Of a stretch of DNA of 64,000 bases, positions 9,301 through 18,262 are shown piece by piece. Within the stretch, counting starts at the first letter, position 1; each line of letters starts with the position of its first letter. Below the pieces are notes generated by a model, which was not told the DNA's origin, searched no databases, and was given only the letters and a program-made list of their open reading frames with translations. The stretch is taken from assembly GCA_964353115.1 (NCBI GenBank), contig CAYGUI010000001.1:1-64000 (forward strand), given 5' to 3'. Source of the stretch: CAYGUI01 sp964353115 (lineage in GTDB: Bacteria > Pseudomonadota > Gammaproteobacteria > JAGOUU01). The translations under genes were made by a program, and so were the position numbers.

Positions 9301-10635
9301 ATGAATAATGAAAATCAAACAGCTGCAAATGCAGTATCAAATGTATTGTTTAAAAGGATTTTATACGTACTGTTTGGTATTTTTATATTTAGATTAGGTG
9401 CACATATTCCAGTTCCTGGAATTGATATTAATAAACTAGCATCTTTTTTTAATCAGTCAGGAAATGCTCTTTTAGGCTTTTTTAATATGTTTTCTGGGGG
9501 AGCTCTAAGACGTTTTACGGTTTTTTCTTTAGGTATAATGCCGTATATTTCTTCTTCTATAGTAATGCAGCTTTTGACTGTAATATCTCCAACTTTTGAA
9601 GAGTATAAAAAAGAAGGTGAGCAAGGTAGACGTAAAATAAATCAATATACTAGATACATGACAATTATTTTGTCTATGTTTCAAGGTTTTGCAGCTGCCA
9701 AGCTTTTAGCTAATAATGGCATGGCGCCAAATCCTGATTTTATATTTTATGCAACAACTATTATTACCCTTGTCACCGGAACTATGTTTTTAATGTGGTT
9801 AGGCGAGCAAATGACTGAAAGAGGTATTGGTAATGGAATTTCATTGCTTATTTTTGCAGGAATTGTTGCTAATTTACCAAGTTCTTTAAGTATATTGGGA
9901 GAGCAAATAGCAGACGGTCAAATTATGCCTATAGGGGCATTAATTTTACTTTGTATTTTTATGGCTGTAATTTTTGCAATTGTTTTTGTTGAGCGAGGTC
10001 AAAGAAAAATTACTGTAAATTATGCTAGGAGAATGGAGCGAGGAGGGATGTATTCTAACCAATCGTCTCATTTACCTTTGAAGATAAATATGTCAGGCGT
10101 AATACCTCCTATATTTGCTTCAACATTACTTATTTTTCCTGCAACGTTAGCTCAATGGATAGGTGGTGGTAAAAATAATACTGGATATTTGGGAGATATT
10201 GGCTTACTTTTATCTCCAGGTCAGCCATTATATTTAATTTTATTTTCTTTGGCGATAGCATTTTTCTGCTTTTTTTATACAGCCTTAGTCTTTAACCCAA
10301 ATGAAACAGCAGAAAATTTGAAAAAATCAGGAGCCTTAGTTCCTGGTATTAGGCCTGGAAAGCAAACCGCTGAGTATATAGATACTGTTATGGCTAGGTT
10401 GACCGTTTTTGGAGCAATTTACTTGGTATTGGTTTCGCTTTTTCCTGAGTTTTTAAGGTATAGCTGGAATATTCCTATTAGTTTTGGGGGTACATCTCTA
10501 CTTATTATTGTTGTAGTTATAATGGATTTTTGGGCACAGGTTCAGTCTCATTTATTAAGTCAGCAATATTCAGCTTTGATGAAAAAAGGTAGATCTAGAA
10601 GTAAATTTAAGGGGCGAAAGGTTCACAGAGTTTAA
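9301..10635 (+). CDS. secY: Protein translocase subunit SecY
   Basis: SecY forms the inner-membrane channel for protein export with SecE and SecG. The 444-residue product has ten predicted transmembrane segments, with RLGAHIPVPGID after TM1, the SGGALRRFTVFSLGIMPYISSSI plug/TM2 region near residues 66-90, and the cytosolic loop ERGQRKITVNYARR near residue 230. It begins 5 bp after rplO, as in other gammaproteobacteria. Confidence 0.98.
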   Translation: MNNENQTAANAVSNVLFKRILYVLFGIFIFRLGAHIPVPGIDINKLASFFNQSGNALLGFFNMFSGGALRRFTVFSLGIMPYISSSIVMQLLTVISPTFEEYKKEGEQGRRKINQYTRYMTIILSMFQGFAAAKLLANNGMAPNPDFIFYATTIITLVTGTMFLMWLGEQMTERGIGNGISLLIFAGIVANLPSSLSILGEQIADGQIMPIGALILLCIFMAVIFAIVFVERGQRKITVNYARRMERGGMYSNQSSHLPLKINMSGVIPPIFASTLLIFPATLAQWIGGGKNNTGYLGDIGLLLSPGQPLYLILFSLAIAFFCFFYTALVFNPNETAENLKKSGALVPGIRPGKQTAEYIDTVMARLTVFGAIYLVLVSLFPEFLRYSWNIPISFGGTSLLIIVVVIMDFWAQVQSHLLSQQYSALMKKGRSRSKFKGRKVHRV

Positions 10636-10653
10636 TTATATTGAGGTAATGAT

Positions 10654-10767
10654 ATGAAAGTTAGAGCATCAGTGAAAAAACGTTGTCGGAATTGCCGTAC
10701 AATAAGAAGAAATGGAAGAGTAAGAATTATTTGCAAGGATGTACGACATAAACAGAGACAAGGGTAG
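10654..10767 (+). CDS. rpmJ: 50S ribosomal protein L36 (zinc-binding form)
   Basis: A 37-codon gene reading [14 protein letters not shown] at the start and ending [10 protein letters not shown]. Cysteines at 11, 14 and 27 and the histidine at 32 form the zinc ribbon of L36. TTGAGG lies about 10 bp upstream of the ATG. Its location between secY and rpsM is the gammaproteobacterial order and a useful lineage clue, since alphaproteobacteria usually have adk there. Confidence 0.97.
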   Translation: MKVRASVKKRCRNCRTIRRNGRVRIICKDVRHKQRQG

Positions 10768-10775
10768 GTTTTTAC

Positions 10776-10803
10776 TTGATATTTATATGGATTTAGTTAT
10801 AAT
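10776..10803 (+). promoter_or_regulatory. Promoter for the alpha cluster (rpsM-rplQ)
   Basis: TTGATA at 10776-10781 and a perfect TATAAT at 10798-10803 are separated by 16 bp, in the 109-bp gap between rpmJ and rpsM. The predicted start of transcription near 10810 leaves a leader of about 65 bases, room for translational feedback by S4 as known in E. coli. Confidence 0.7.
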
Positions 10804-10876
10804 AGCTGGTTCATAAAGGTGATTTTAGTTTTACACAGATTTTTTATAAGTATTTTATAGATAGTAGGGGCATTTA

Positions 10877-11254
10877 ATGAGAATTGCAGGAGTTAATATA
10901 TCAGAGAAAAAGCACATAATAATTGGTTTAACTGCCATTTATGGTGTAGGTCATTCTCGTGCAAAAAAAATATGTGAACTGGCTGGAGTTGATCCAACAG
11001 CAAAAGGTTCTGATTTAACTGAAGATTTAATTGAAAAAATAAGATTAGCTATTAATGATAGCAACTATTCAGTTGAAGGTGATTTAAGAAGAGAAGTTTT
11101 AGGTTCAATAAAAAGTTTAATGGCTACAAAAAGTTACAGAGGCCTGAGACATTTGCGTGGTTTACCGTGCAGAGGGCAAAGAACTAAAACTAACGCAAAA
11201 ACCGTTCGTCGCAGAAGAAGTTCTAAGATGATTCGTGATGACCGTAAAAAGTAA
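10877..11254 (+). CDS. rpsM: 30S ribosomal protein S13
   Basis: S13 contacts the P-site tRNA and L5. The 125-residue product starts MRIAGVNISEKKHIIIGLTAIYGVGHSRAK with its H2TH region, and has the SYRGLRHLRGLPCRGQRTKTNAKTVRR C-terminal tail. It is the first gene of the alpha cluster and is preceded by a strong promoter and GTAGGGG as a ribosome binding site. Confidence 0.98.
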   Translation: MRIAGVNISEKKHIIIGLTAIYGVGHSRAKKICELAGVDPTAKGSDLTEDLIEKIRLAINDSNYSVEGDLRREVLGSIKSLMATKSYRGLRHLRGLPCRGQRTKTNAKTVRRRRSSKMIRDDRKK

Positions 11255-11308
11255 TCAAATTAATAAGATAAGTTGATTAGTAGCTGTATTTAATTTAGAG
11301 ATCAAAAA

Positions 11309-11704
11309 ATGGCAAGAAATAAAGTTAAATTTGAAAAAAGAAAAAAACAAATAAAAAACATAGGTGATGGAATAGTTGTTATATCAGCATCTTATAATAA
11401 TACGTTGATTACTATTACTGATACTCACGGAAATACTTTGGCATGGTCTGCCGCTGGAGCTTCTGGGTTTAGAGGCTCTAGAAAAAGTACTCCATATGCT
11501 GCTCAGGTTGCAGCTGGTAATGCATTAGAAAAAGCTAGAGCTGTTTGTGATTTAAAAAATTTACACATTAGAGTAAAGGGTCCTGGTCCAGGACGTGAAT
11601 CAGCTATAAGAGTTTTAGCAAATAATTGCCGAATTTTAACTATAGAAGATGTTACGCCTATACCTCATAATGGTTGTCGCGCTGAAAAAGAACGTAGAGA
11701 TTAA
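11309..11704 (+). CDS. rpsK: 30S ribosomal protein S11
   Basis: S11 forms the platform near the E-site. The 131-residue protein has [38 protein letters not shown] around residues 28-65 and ends [13 protein letters not shown], close to the family consensus (PHNGCRPPKRRRV) but with an altered last few residues. A 54-bp gap separates it from rpsM. Confidence 0.98.
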   Translation: MARNKVKFEKRKKQIKNIGDGIVVISASYNNTLITITDTHGNTLAWSAAGASGFRGSRKSTPYAAQVAAGNALEKARAVCDLKNLHIRVKGPGPGRESAIRVLANNCRILTIEDVTPIPHNGCRAEKERRD

Positions 11705-11725
11705 TTTTGGAGAAATGTTTTTAGT

Positions 11726-12352
11726 ATGAATACTGGTGCAAAATGTAAGCAATGTCGTGTTGAGCGACAAAAGTTATACAAAAAGGGTTATCGTTGTTTT
11801 ATGCCTAATAAGTGTGCCATTGATGCTCGCAAGCCAAATGGTCCTGGCCAACATGGTCAAGCACGTGGAAGACAAACTGATTATTTAGTTCAGTTGCGTA
11901 TGAAGCAGAAAGTAAAAAGAATTTATCAGTTAACTGAGAAACAGTTTAAGCTGACTTATAACGAAGCTGATCGTAGAAAAGGCGCTACAGGTGAAAATCT
12001 TCTTAAATTATTAGAAGCTCGTCTTGATAACGTTGTTTATCGTATGGGATTTGGCAGCTCTAGATCTGAGTCTAAGCAATTGGTTAGTCATAAAGCAATT
12101 ATGGTTAATGATAGAATGGTTAACATACCTAGCTATCGTGTTATGCCGGGCGATAAAATAGAAATTGTTGAAAAATCAAAACAACAATTACGCGTTCAGG
12201 CTTCTTTAAAGTCATCTGAAGAGCAGGAATCTTATCCTTGGATTGACGTTGATTCTAAAAGCTTTTCTGGTGTATTCAAGTCATATCCTGATAGAAGTGA
12301 TGTGCCTGGGGATATCAATGAGCAGTTAGTTGTAGAGTTATACTCTAGGTAA
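11726..12352 (+). CDS. rpsD: 30S ribosomal protein S4, four-cysteine form
   Basis: S4 begins 30S assembly and proofreads mRNA entry. The 208-residue product has PGQHGQARGR, LRMKQKVKRIYQ, and an S4 RNA-binding domain with RLDNVVYRMGFGSSRSESKQLVSHKAI. Unlike the zinc-free S4 of E. coli and most gammaproteobacteria, the N-terminus keeps four cysteines (7, 10, 24, 30; CKQC then C and C), the layout of zinc-binding S4. It is also short before the first cysteine. Confidence 0.97.
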   Translation: MNTGAKCKQCRVERQKLYKKGYRCFMPNKCAIDARKPNGPGQHGQARGRQTDYLVQLRMKQKVKRIYQLTEKQFKLTYNEADRRKGATGENLLKLLEARLDNVVYRMGFGSSRSESKQLVSHKAIMVNDRMVNIPSYRVMPGDKIEIVEKSKQQLRVQASLKSSEEQESYPWIDVDSKSFSGVFKSYPDRSDVPGDINEQLVVELYSR

Positions 12353-12390
12353 TTATTGGTAAATAAAGTTGTATATTTTTGAGGATAACG

Positions 12391-13377
12391 ATGCAAAATT
12401 TTTTTGATGAATTTTTGACACCAGAGATAACTCGAGTCGAAACAATTAGTAAAAATAAATTCAAGGTTATTATAGGACCTCTTAATAGAGGTTTTGCTGA
12501 TACTTTGGGGACTGCTTTAAGACGAGTTATGTTGTCTTCAATGCCGGGTGCGGTAGTGACAGAAGTTAAAATCGATGGTGTCACACACGAGTATAGCGGA
12601 ATTGATAATGTTAAAGATGATGTAATTGATATTTTATTAAATATTAAAAAATTAGCTTTTAAGTTAGACGATAAAGAAGAAGTTAGGCTTATTCTTAATA
12701 AAAAAGGTCAAGGGGAAGTAACAGGGGCAGATATAGCATTAAGTCCAGGAGTTCAATTAATTAATCCTGAACAAACAATAACTCATATTTCAAAAAATGG
12801 TGAGTTAAATATTGAATTGTTAGTTAAACTTGGTCGCGGATATCAGCCAGCAGGACAAAATTTAAGCAGCCAGTTAGATGCCGTTGAAGGAATCTCTATT
12901 GGTGTGTTAAAATTAGATGCGACTTTTACTCCTATTACTAGAGTGTCTTATGCTGTTGAAAATGCTCGTGTAGAGCAAAAAACAGATCTTGATCGATTAA
13001 TACTTAATATTGAAACTAATGGTGCTATTTCACCTGAAGATGCTGTAAAGCATGCATCAACAATTTTGATGAGACAGTTGATGGTTTTCGCTGATGTAAC
13101 TAATCAGCAGGTTAAAACAGATGACAAAGTTGAAAATAAAATTGATCCTTTGTTATTAAAGCCGGTTGATGAACTTGAATTAACTGTAAGATCTGCAAAT
13201 TGTTTAAAGGCTGAAAATATAAATCTAATTGGTGATTTAGTGAGAAGATCCGAAGCTGATTTGTTAAAAACACCTAATTTGGGTAAAAAATCTTTAAATG
13301 AGATCAAAGCTGTTTTAGATAGTTTAGATCTTAATCTTGGGATGAATATAGAAAATTGGCCGCCAGAAAATAATTAA
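12391..13377 (+). CDS. rpoA: RNA polymerase alpha subunit
   Basis: RpoA dimerises to nucleate RNA polymerase, and its C-terminal domain binds UP elements and activators. I start at the ATG at 12391 because GAGGA at 12381-12385 fits it; an in-frame TTG at 12379 does not. The 328-residue product has an N-terminal domain with [22 protein letters not shown] near residues 27-48 and a C-terminal domain (from about 245) with [14 protein letters not shown] and [11 protein letters not shown]. Confidence 0.98.
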   Translation: MQNFFDEFLTPEITRVETISKNKFKVIIGPLNRGFADTLGTALRRVMLSSMPGAVVTEVKIDGVTHEYSGIDNVKDDVIDILLNIKKLAFKLDDKEEVRLILNKKGQGEVTGADIALSPGVQLINPEQTITHISKNGELNIELLVKLGRGYQPAGQNLSSQLDAVEGISIGVLKLDATFTPITRVSYAVENARVEQKTDLDRLILNIETNGAISPEDAVKHASTILMRQLMVFADVTNQQVKTDDKVENKIDPLLLKPVDELELTVRSANCLKAENINLIGDLVRRSEADLLKTPNLGKKSLNEIKAVLDSLDLNLGMNIENWPPENN

Positions 13378-13408
13378 TTATTGTTAATTTTAAAGTGAGA
13401 GTACAATC

Positions 13409-13777
13409 ATGAGACATGGTAAAAGTGGAAAAAGGTTAGGTAAAACAAGTGCTCATAGAAAAGCAATGTTTTATAACATGGTTTCTTCATTAGTAAAAAA
13501 TAAAAGAATAAAAACTACAGTAGTAAAAGCTAAAGAATTACGTCGTTACGCAGAGCCATTAATTACTAGAGCAAAAGAAGATAGCGTTGCTAATCGTCGT
13601 TATGCATTTGCAAGATTGCGCGATGATTTTGCGGTAGGCGAATTATTTACTGAAGTTGCTGTAGCTAGCAAGAATCGTGCTGGTGGATATTTACGTGTTA
13701 TTAAATGCGGTTTCCGTGCTGGTGATAATGCACCAATGGCAGTAGTTCAGTTAGTTGATAGTTTCGACGAAAAATAA
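13409..13777 (+). CDS. rplQ: 50S ribosomal protein L17
   Basis: Last gene of the ribosomal cluster. The 122-residue protein begins [28 protein letters not shown] and contains [19 protein letters not shown], both characteristic of L17. A strong rho-independent terminator follows within 25 bp. Confidence 0.98.
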   Translation: MRHGKSGKRLGKTSAHRKAMFYNMVSSLVKNKRIKTTVVKAKELRRYAEPLITRAKEDSVANRRYAFARLRDDFAVGELFTEVAVASKNRAGGYLRVIKCGFRAGDNAPMAVVQLVDSFDEK

Positions 13778-13798
13778 TTTATTATTTTTTATCTAATG

Positions 13799-13824
13799 GG
13801 GCGTATTTATACGCCCTTTTTTTT
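13799..13824 (+). terminator. Rho-independent terminator after rplQ
   Basis: GGGCGTAT and ATACGCCC form an 8-bp stem with a 2-base loop, followed immediately by eight T residues (13817-13824). This ends the S10-spc-alpha transcription unit. Confidence 0.9.
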
Positions 13825-13840
13825 ATCCTGATATTTTTTT

Positions 13841-14479
13841 ATGAAGTTACGTATTACAGAAATATTTCATTCCATTCAAGGTGAATCTTTATCAGTTGGA
13901 GCTCCGACAGTATTTATCCGCTTAACAGGGTGTCCGCTGCGTTGTACTTATTGTGATACTGCATATGCTTTTAAGGGCGGAAAATTAATTAACCTAAGTG
14001 AAATATTAGAAGTAGTTAAAAATTACGGTGCTAAATACGTTACAGTAACAGGCGGTGAGCCATTAGCACAACCTAATTGCATAGAGCTTTTGAAATTACT
14101 TTGTGATGAAAATTATATAGTTTCTCTTGAAACAAGTGGGGCTTTAGATATTTCAAAAGTCGATCCTCGAGTTATTAAAGTCATGGATATTAAAACTCCA
14201 TCGAGTAATGAAGTTGATAAAAATTTATATGAAAATATAGACTATTTAACTTCTCAAGATCAAATTAAGTTTATTATCGGTAGAGAAGAAGATTATGATT
14301 TTAGTAAAAGCATCATAGCTAAATATTCGTTAGATAAAATTTGTACGTTATTATTTTCCCCGAGCCATCAAAAATATGAATTAAAAGTACTTGCTGAAAA
14401 TATTTTACGCGATAAACTTCCGGTTCGCATGCAAGTTCAGTTGCATAAATTCATTTGGGGAGATGTCCCTGGCGTGTAG
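13841..14479 (+). CDS. queE: 7-carboxy-7-deazaguanine synthase (radical SAM)
   Basis: QueE converts 6-carboxytetrahydropterin to 7-carboxy-7-deazaguanine in the pathway to the tRNA base queuosine. The 212-residue product opens with ITEIFHSIQGES and has the radical SAM cluster motif CPLRCTYC (CX3CX2C) near residues 31-38, then VTVTGGEPLAQ. Length fits the short QueE class. The other queuosine genes are not adjacent. Confidence 0.93.
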   Translation: MKLRITEIFHSIQGESLSVGAPTVFIRLTGCPLRCTYCDTAYAFKGGKLINLSEILEVVKNYGAKYVTVTGGEPLAQPNCIELLKLLCDENYIVSLETSGALDISKVDPRVIKVMDIKTPSSNEVDKNLYENIDYLTSQDQIKFIIGREEDYDFSKSIIAKYSLDKICTLLFSPSHQKYELKVLAENILRDKLPVRMQVQLHKFIWGDVPGV

Positions 14480-14483
14480 ATTA

Positions 14484-14507
14484 TGCTATCATGATTAAAA
14501 TTTAATC
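14484..14507 (+). promoter_or_regulatory. Extended -10 with an overlapping perfect palindrome
   Basis: TGCTATCAT at 14484-14492 resembles an extended -10 element. It is followed directly by the perfect inverted repeat GATTAAAATTTAATC (14493-14507), which would cover the transcription start. This could be an operator controlling the secreted-protein gene at 14519. No clear -35 is seen. Confidence 0.35.
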
Positions 14508-14518
14508 AGGGTAGTACC

Positions 14519-15412
14519 ATGAAACGGAGATTTTATTTTTTTACTGTATTTGCATTTTACTTCGTTTTAAATCCAATCTTATCTTACGCTAAAAATTTTC
14601 CACCAGAAATAAAAATTACTCAAGAAGGTTTGAATCTTATTTCTCAAATTGAAAAAATCAAAATTCCTGAAGGTGGTTTTAGGATTTTTTACTATGATAA
14701 AGAATTTGCCGTAATGGCGAATGATGAAAATTATAGTGCTGATTTAGATTTAAAAAAAGCAGTAAAACTCTCTCCCTACTTACGCGCAGTTGGTATTACA
14801 GTTAAGCAAACTAAGCCTGGCAATGAGTATATGTTTGAGAATTATGAATGTGCCATGCATTTGTTTGTTACGCATCGTGATGATTACTGGTTGCCGCCTG
14901 GTAAGGCCGGATCAAATAGAGAATTTTCAAATATTGCTAATGAGACTAATAGCTTTGCTGAGATTGGATCATATCAGTTAGGAAATTTAACTCGCGATTA
15001 TTACATGCGAAGTTTCTATGGTAATACTAAGACAGATCATCTTGATGATAACCCTCAAGTATTGGGTAGTTTAAACTTAAGTCGATTTGTAAGGAATATT
15101 TACGATGGTATTGATTATCTTGAATATGATTCTTTGTGTAATCATATTATAGAAGATATAGATGTTTTATCAGTTTGGCTGGAAAAAAAATCAGGCCCTG
15201 ATTTACAGGTATATAGGGCTTATCATCAGAAGAAAGATTTTTATATTTTTGCTATTCCACAAGATATGCTAAAAGAATCTTGTCAATATATTCAAAAAGG
15301 CGCTTACTATTGGGTCTGGAATATCGATTTAGAAATGTTTCCATATAATAAAAGTCATTATGGTGGACAGGATTTTTATTCAAATATTAGACAATATTCA
15401 TGTAATTTTTAA
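14519..15412 (+). CDS. Exported protein of unknown function
   Basis: I do not recognise this family. The 297-residue protein starts with a basic and hydrophobic segment and a likely signal peptidase site after SYA (about residue 24), so it should be exported through Sec. It is rich in aromatic residues and aspartate and has four cysteines (111, 207, 255, 295), compatible with disulfides. GGGTAG lies upstream of the ATG. Its final codons (AAT TTT TAA) are the first part of an eight-copy heptamer array. The next gene, 67 bp on, encodes a lipase-like protein; the two may be functionally linked, but that rests only on adjacency. Confidence 0.75.
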   Translation: MKRRFYFFTVFAFYFVLNPILSYAKNFPPEIKITQEGLNLISQIEKIKIPEGGFRIFYYDKEFAVMANDENYSADLDLKKAVKLSPYLRAVGITVKQTKPGNEYMFENYECAMHLFVTHRDDYWLPPGKAGSNREFSNIANETNSFAEIGSYQLGNLTRDYYMRSFYGNTKTDHLDDNPQVLGSLNLSRFVRNIYDGIDYLEYDSLCNHIIEDIDVLSVWLEKKSGPDLQVYRAYHQKKDFYIFAIPQDMLKESCQYIQKGAYYWVWNIDLEMFPYNKSHYGGQDFYSNIRQYSCNF

Positions 15413-15459
15413 TTTTTAATTTTTAATTTTTAATTTTTAATTTTTAATTTTTAATTTTT
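15404..15459 (+). repeat. Tandem array of eight AATTTTT heptamers
   Basis: Eight perfect copies of AATTTTT run head to tail from the last codons of the exported-protein gene into the gap before the lipase gene. Every unit contains in-phase material for a stop (TTTTTAA), so copy-number change would leave the upstream protein almost unaltered but would shift the spacing to the downstream gene. Confidence 0.95.
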
Positions 15460-15478
15460 ATATTTAAATAGAGTTTAT

Positions 15479-16999
15479 ATGCTGTACGAAGTAACGTTAG
15501 AAGATTATATTAGATTGGCAAGTGATTCTTATTTTCCTGATGTCGATAAATTATTTCCTGAAATTAAATTAAAGGATAAACGTAATACACCGGTTAATGG
15601 TTTTTATCAGGAAAGTATTTTACAAAAAAAGCATGGTTGGGTTAGAGCCCTTGAGTCTAAACCTGATCCAACAGGGTTTTCTGCAGTATTTTATAAAAGG
15701 GTTAATGAATTAGGTAGAAAAGATATAGGCACAGGGGTTATTGCTTTTCGTGGCAGTGATGATATTTATGATTTTATTCATCATGACTTACGTTTAGCTC
15801 ATGGTAACTGGCCATTAGCTTTTCAGAATGCACTAGAATTTTATAAAGAAGTAATCAAAGATGGAAAAATAAAAAATCTATCATTCTGTGGCCACTCTTT
15901 AGGTGGCGCTTTAGCACAGCTTGTTGCAATTCATGCGAATAAATTTGATTATGCCGCTAATAAATGTCCCGCAATATGTTTTAATGCGCCACAAGTTGGA
16001 AAAATAATAAAGGATTATCCGAACGGAAATTTTCAGCGTCATGTTATTGATGACTATGTTAATAAGATTCGCAATAATATTGCAAAAGTTGCGCATAATA
16101 ATGAAGAATGCGTGAAAAAAACAAAAGAATTTGAAAAGTATTCAACATTGCGAACTTTCTTCCCTATGTCATATTATTCAGGTTTGCATGGTCATAAATT
16201 GCAATGCAAAACGGAGCCATATATTGATTGGTTACCAAAAATTAAAGCATGGGTTAATGACCTTACTCCATTTTTCAAAGATGTTTATACAAAAATGGGG
16301 TACATAAAAAATATGAAAGATTGTGTAGCCTACGGGCAACCAGCCTTTAACTGCATTTATCATCTTATTACAAAAGTTCCATATTCTAAAGATTTAAATC
16401 GTAACGATTTTAAAGTAACTTATAATGAGCTTGTTGAATCTTCAACCTATGATTATATTTTTAACTTTAATGCTTTTTATGATCTTGTTCATGCCTGCGG
16501 TTATCCAATAGGTAGTCAATGTACTATTGATATTGATAAAAGAATAAATTTAGATAAGAAAGTTAGAATGCAAGCAGAGCTGAGGACTTTTTTGACACTG
16601 CAACCTGAATATTTTCAACATAGATCAGAAATAATAAAATTAGATAATTGTAAAATTGATATTCAAAATAAAGTATTGAAAAAACTAGATGTTAGCAAAA
16701 TTGGTTATACAAAAATAGCAAAAGAAGCTGCTATTTATTATCTTGGAGATAGATGGGATGAAGAGGCTGTGTACTATACTTATACCCAACACAGTATGGA
16801 TAATTTAAGTACAGCTTTATTAAAAGAAGAGGGTTTATTAAAAACTACCTTTAAAAAAAGTAATCTAGCCAAAGATATTATTAAAAAATTTAATATTAAT
16901 AATCCATTAGAGCAATTTGGTGATGAATTTCATCATAAAATAGCTGATATGATTGTTGCTGCTGGTCTTGATTATATGAGTTGTCGTAAGGTAGTTTAA
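15479..16999 (+). CDS. Class 3 lipase-like alpha/beta hydrolase
   Basis: The 506-residue protein has an N-terminal lipase domain (about residues 1-200). VIAFRGSDDIYDFIHHDL near residues 87-104 matches the oxyanion region of class 3 lipases, FCGHSLGGALAQ holds the nucleophile Ser140 in GHSLG, and ICFNAPQVGK follows near 166. No signal peptide or transmembrane segment is evident. The C-terminal 250 residues match nothing I know. Cytosolic lipases with an unknown C-terminal half are common among secreted effectors of intracellular bacteria, but that role is inference. Substrate and triad Asp and His were not identified. Confidence 0.8.
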   Translation: MLYEVTLEDYIRLASDSYFPDVDKLFPEIKLKDKRNTPVNGFYQESILQKKHGWVRALESKPDPTGFSAVFYKRVNELGRKDIGTGVIAFRGSDDIYDFIHHDLRLAHGNWPLAFQNALEFYKEVIKDGKIKNLSFCGHSLGGALAQLVAIHANKFDYAANKCPAICFNAPQVGKIIKDYPNGNFQRHVIDDYVNKIRNNIAKVAHNNEECVKKTKEFEKYSTLRTFFPMSYYSGLHGHKLQCKTEPYIDWLPKIKAWVNDLTPFFKDVYTKMGYIKNMKDCVAYGQPAFNCIYHLITKVPYSKDLNRNDFKVTYNELVESSTYDYIFNFNAFYDLVHACGYPIGSQCTIDIDKRINLDKKVRMQAELRTFLTLQPEYFQHRSEIIKLDNCKIDIQNKVLKKLDVSKIGYTKIAKEAAIYYLGDRWDEEAVYYTYTQHSMDNLSTALLKEEGLLKTTFKKSNLAKDIIKKFNINNPLEQFGDEFHHKIADMIVAAGLDYMSCRKVV

Positions 17000-17020
17000 A
17001 TTCAAATTATTTTTGAATTT
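16998..17020. terminator. AT-rich hairpin between convergent genes
   Basis: AAATTCAAA and TTTGAATTT form a perfect 9-bp stem around a 5-base loop in the 22-bp gap between the lipase gene and the convergent membrane-protein gene. It could act as a weak terminator in either direction. Confidence 0.5.
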
Positions 17021-17021
17021 A

Positions 17022-18206
17022 TCAATGGCCCCATAAGAAAATAGTTAATAAAAATACTAAAGCTCCACCAAAAGATACTGTAACATTAGCCTTGCTGGAA
17101 AATTCACACCAATATTTTTTTTGTGGCATAAATATAGCAATTGCATATCCAGCTGTATAAAAAAACAAGAAAAATAAATACATGAAAAATATTTTAGTTC
17201 CAAGATCAAAGACAGGTATAGGATTTGCTATTTTTAACATAGCATAAGTCTGCACAATACTGGCCAATAAATAAAATGGCATAATAAAAACAAATAATAA
17301 AATAATATTGGTTAAAATTTTGTTATATGGACGCTCTTTAATACCAGCTTGAAATATGCCGTTATATAGTAGTATGTGGAAAAAAGCGATGATTATAAAA
17401 ATCCAATAATAACTACTAAATGGGAGAGGAGAGAGTAAAGTTCCTGTTGCCATAAATATTAATGCTGCAATGGCAAAGATAGGATATAAAATTTTTGAAA
17501 TCGATAATAAAATATCACGCATTTTATCGATAACAAATTGATTGTGATCTACTAATATTATTCCAAGAGCATAGAATCCTGCAGTTGCCAGATAAATAAA
17601 TATTGGCATTGAAATTATATTTTTAATTATAGAAATATTTAACAATGAAAAGGTTGAAGATATTAAATATATTAGCAGCCAAATTAATAATGAAAAAAGT
17701 GGAGCAAAAGACGTAACTGTAAATATCACACGCCATGAATGCCTGAAAAGTTTATGGTAGAAACTGATATTTTCAGAATCATCAATATAAGCACAATAAA
17801 AAATATAAAGAATATATGAACTTAATAAATATTGTGGAATAAAAGCAACGCGTAAAAATTTAGTGAAATTTGATAAATTACTAAAATCAATATTGTTATT
17901 TTTTATATTAATTCCAATTTGCCTGTGCTCTTCTTTAAAAAGATAAGGGTCAAATAAATAATAATTAACTAAAATAAATAAACAGGATAAAAATACAAGA
18001 GCAAATATTTTAGTTAGATTAGTGTTTTTATTGAAAGGGCTTAATTGTAAACCAAATAAAAAATACGTGGTCCCAGCCAGTATGCTTTGCGCAAACAAAA
18101 AAGAAGAAGGGGTTGAAAAGGTTAATTTTGTTGAAAAAACATAAAAAATTAATCCAGATAAAATCCCAGCCAATAATTTAATATAATCACTTGCTCTATT
18201 TGTCAT
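17022..18206 (-). CDS. Polytopic inner-membrane protein of unknown function
   Basis: The 394-residue product is almost wholly hydrophobic, with about ten predicted membrane-spanning segments in pairs separated by short polar loops. It resembles bacterial DUF4153-type membrane proteins in length and in the late RPYNKILTNI motif followed by more helices, but I cannot assign it firmly. It lies downstream of the 548-residue orphan gene on the same strand, 56 bp apart, and converges with the lipase gene. Role unknown. Confidence 0.7.
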   Translation of the reverse strand: MTNRASDYIKLLAGILSGLIFYVFSTKLTFSTPSSFLFAQSILAGTTYFLFGLQLSPFNKNTNLTKIFALVFLSCLFILVNYYLFDPYLFKEEHRQIGINIKNNNIDFSNLSNFTKFLRVAFIPQYLLSSYILYIFYCAYIDDSENISFYHKLFRHSWRVIFTVTSFAPLFSLLIWLLIYLISSTFSLLNISIIKNIISMPIFIYLATAGFYALGIILVDHNQFVIDKMRDILLSISKILYPIFAIAALIFMATGTLLSPLPFSSYYWIFIIIAFFHILLYNGIFQAGIKERPYNKILTNIILLFVFIMPFYLLASIVQTYAMLKIANPIPVFDLGTKIFFMYLFFLFFYTAGYAIAIFMPQKKYWCEFSSKANVTVSFGGALVFLLTIFLWGH

Positions 18207-18262
18207 AATCTTTTAATTATAGACAAAAAATCTATAGTGTAAAGGCTGAGATTTATTTATTT

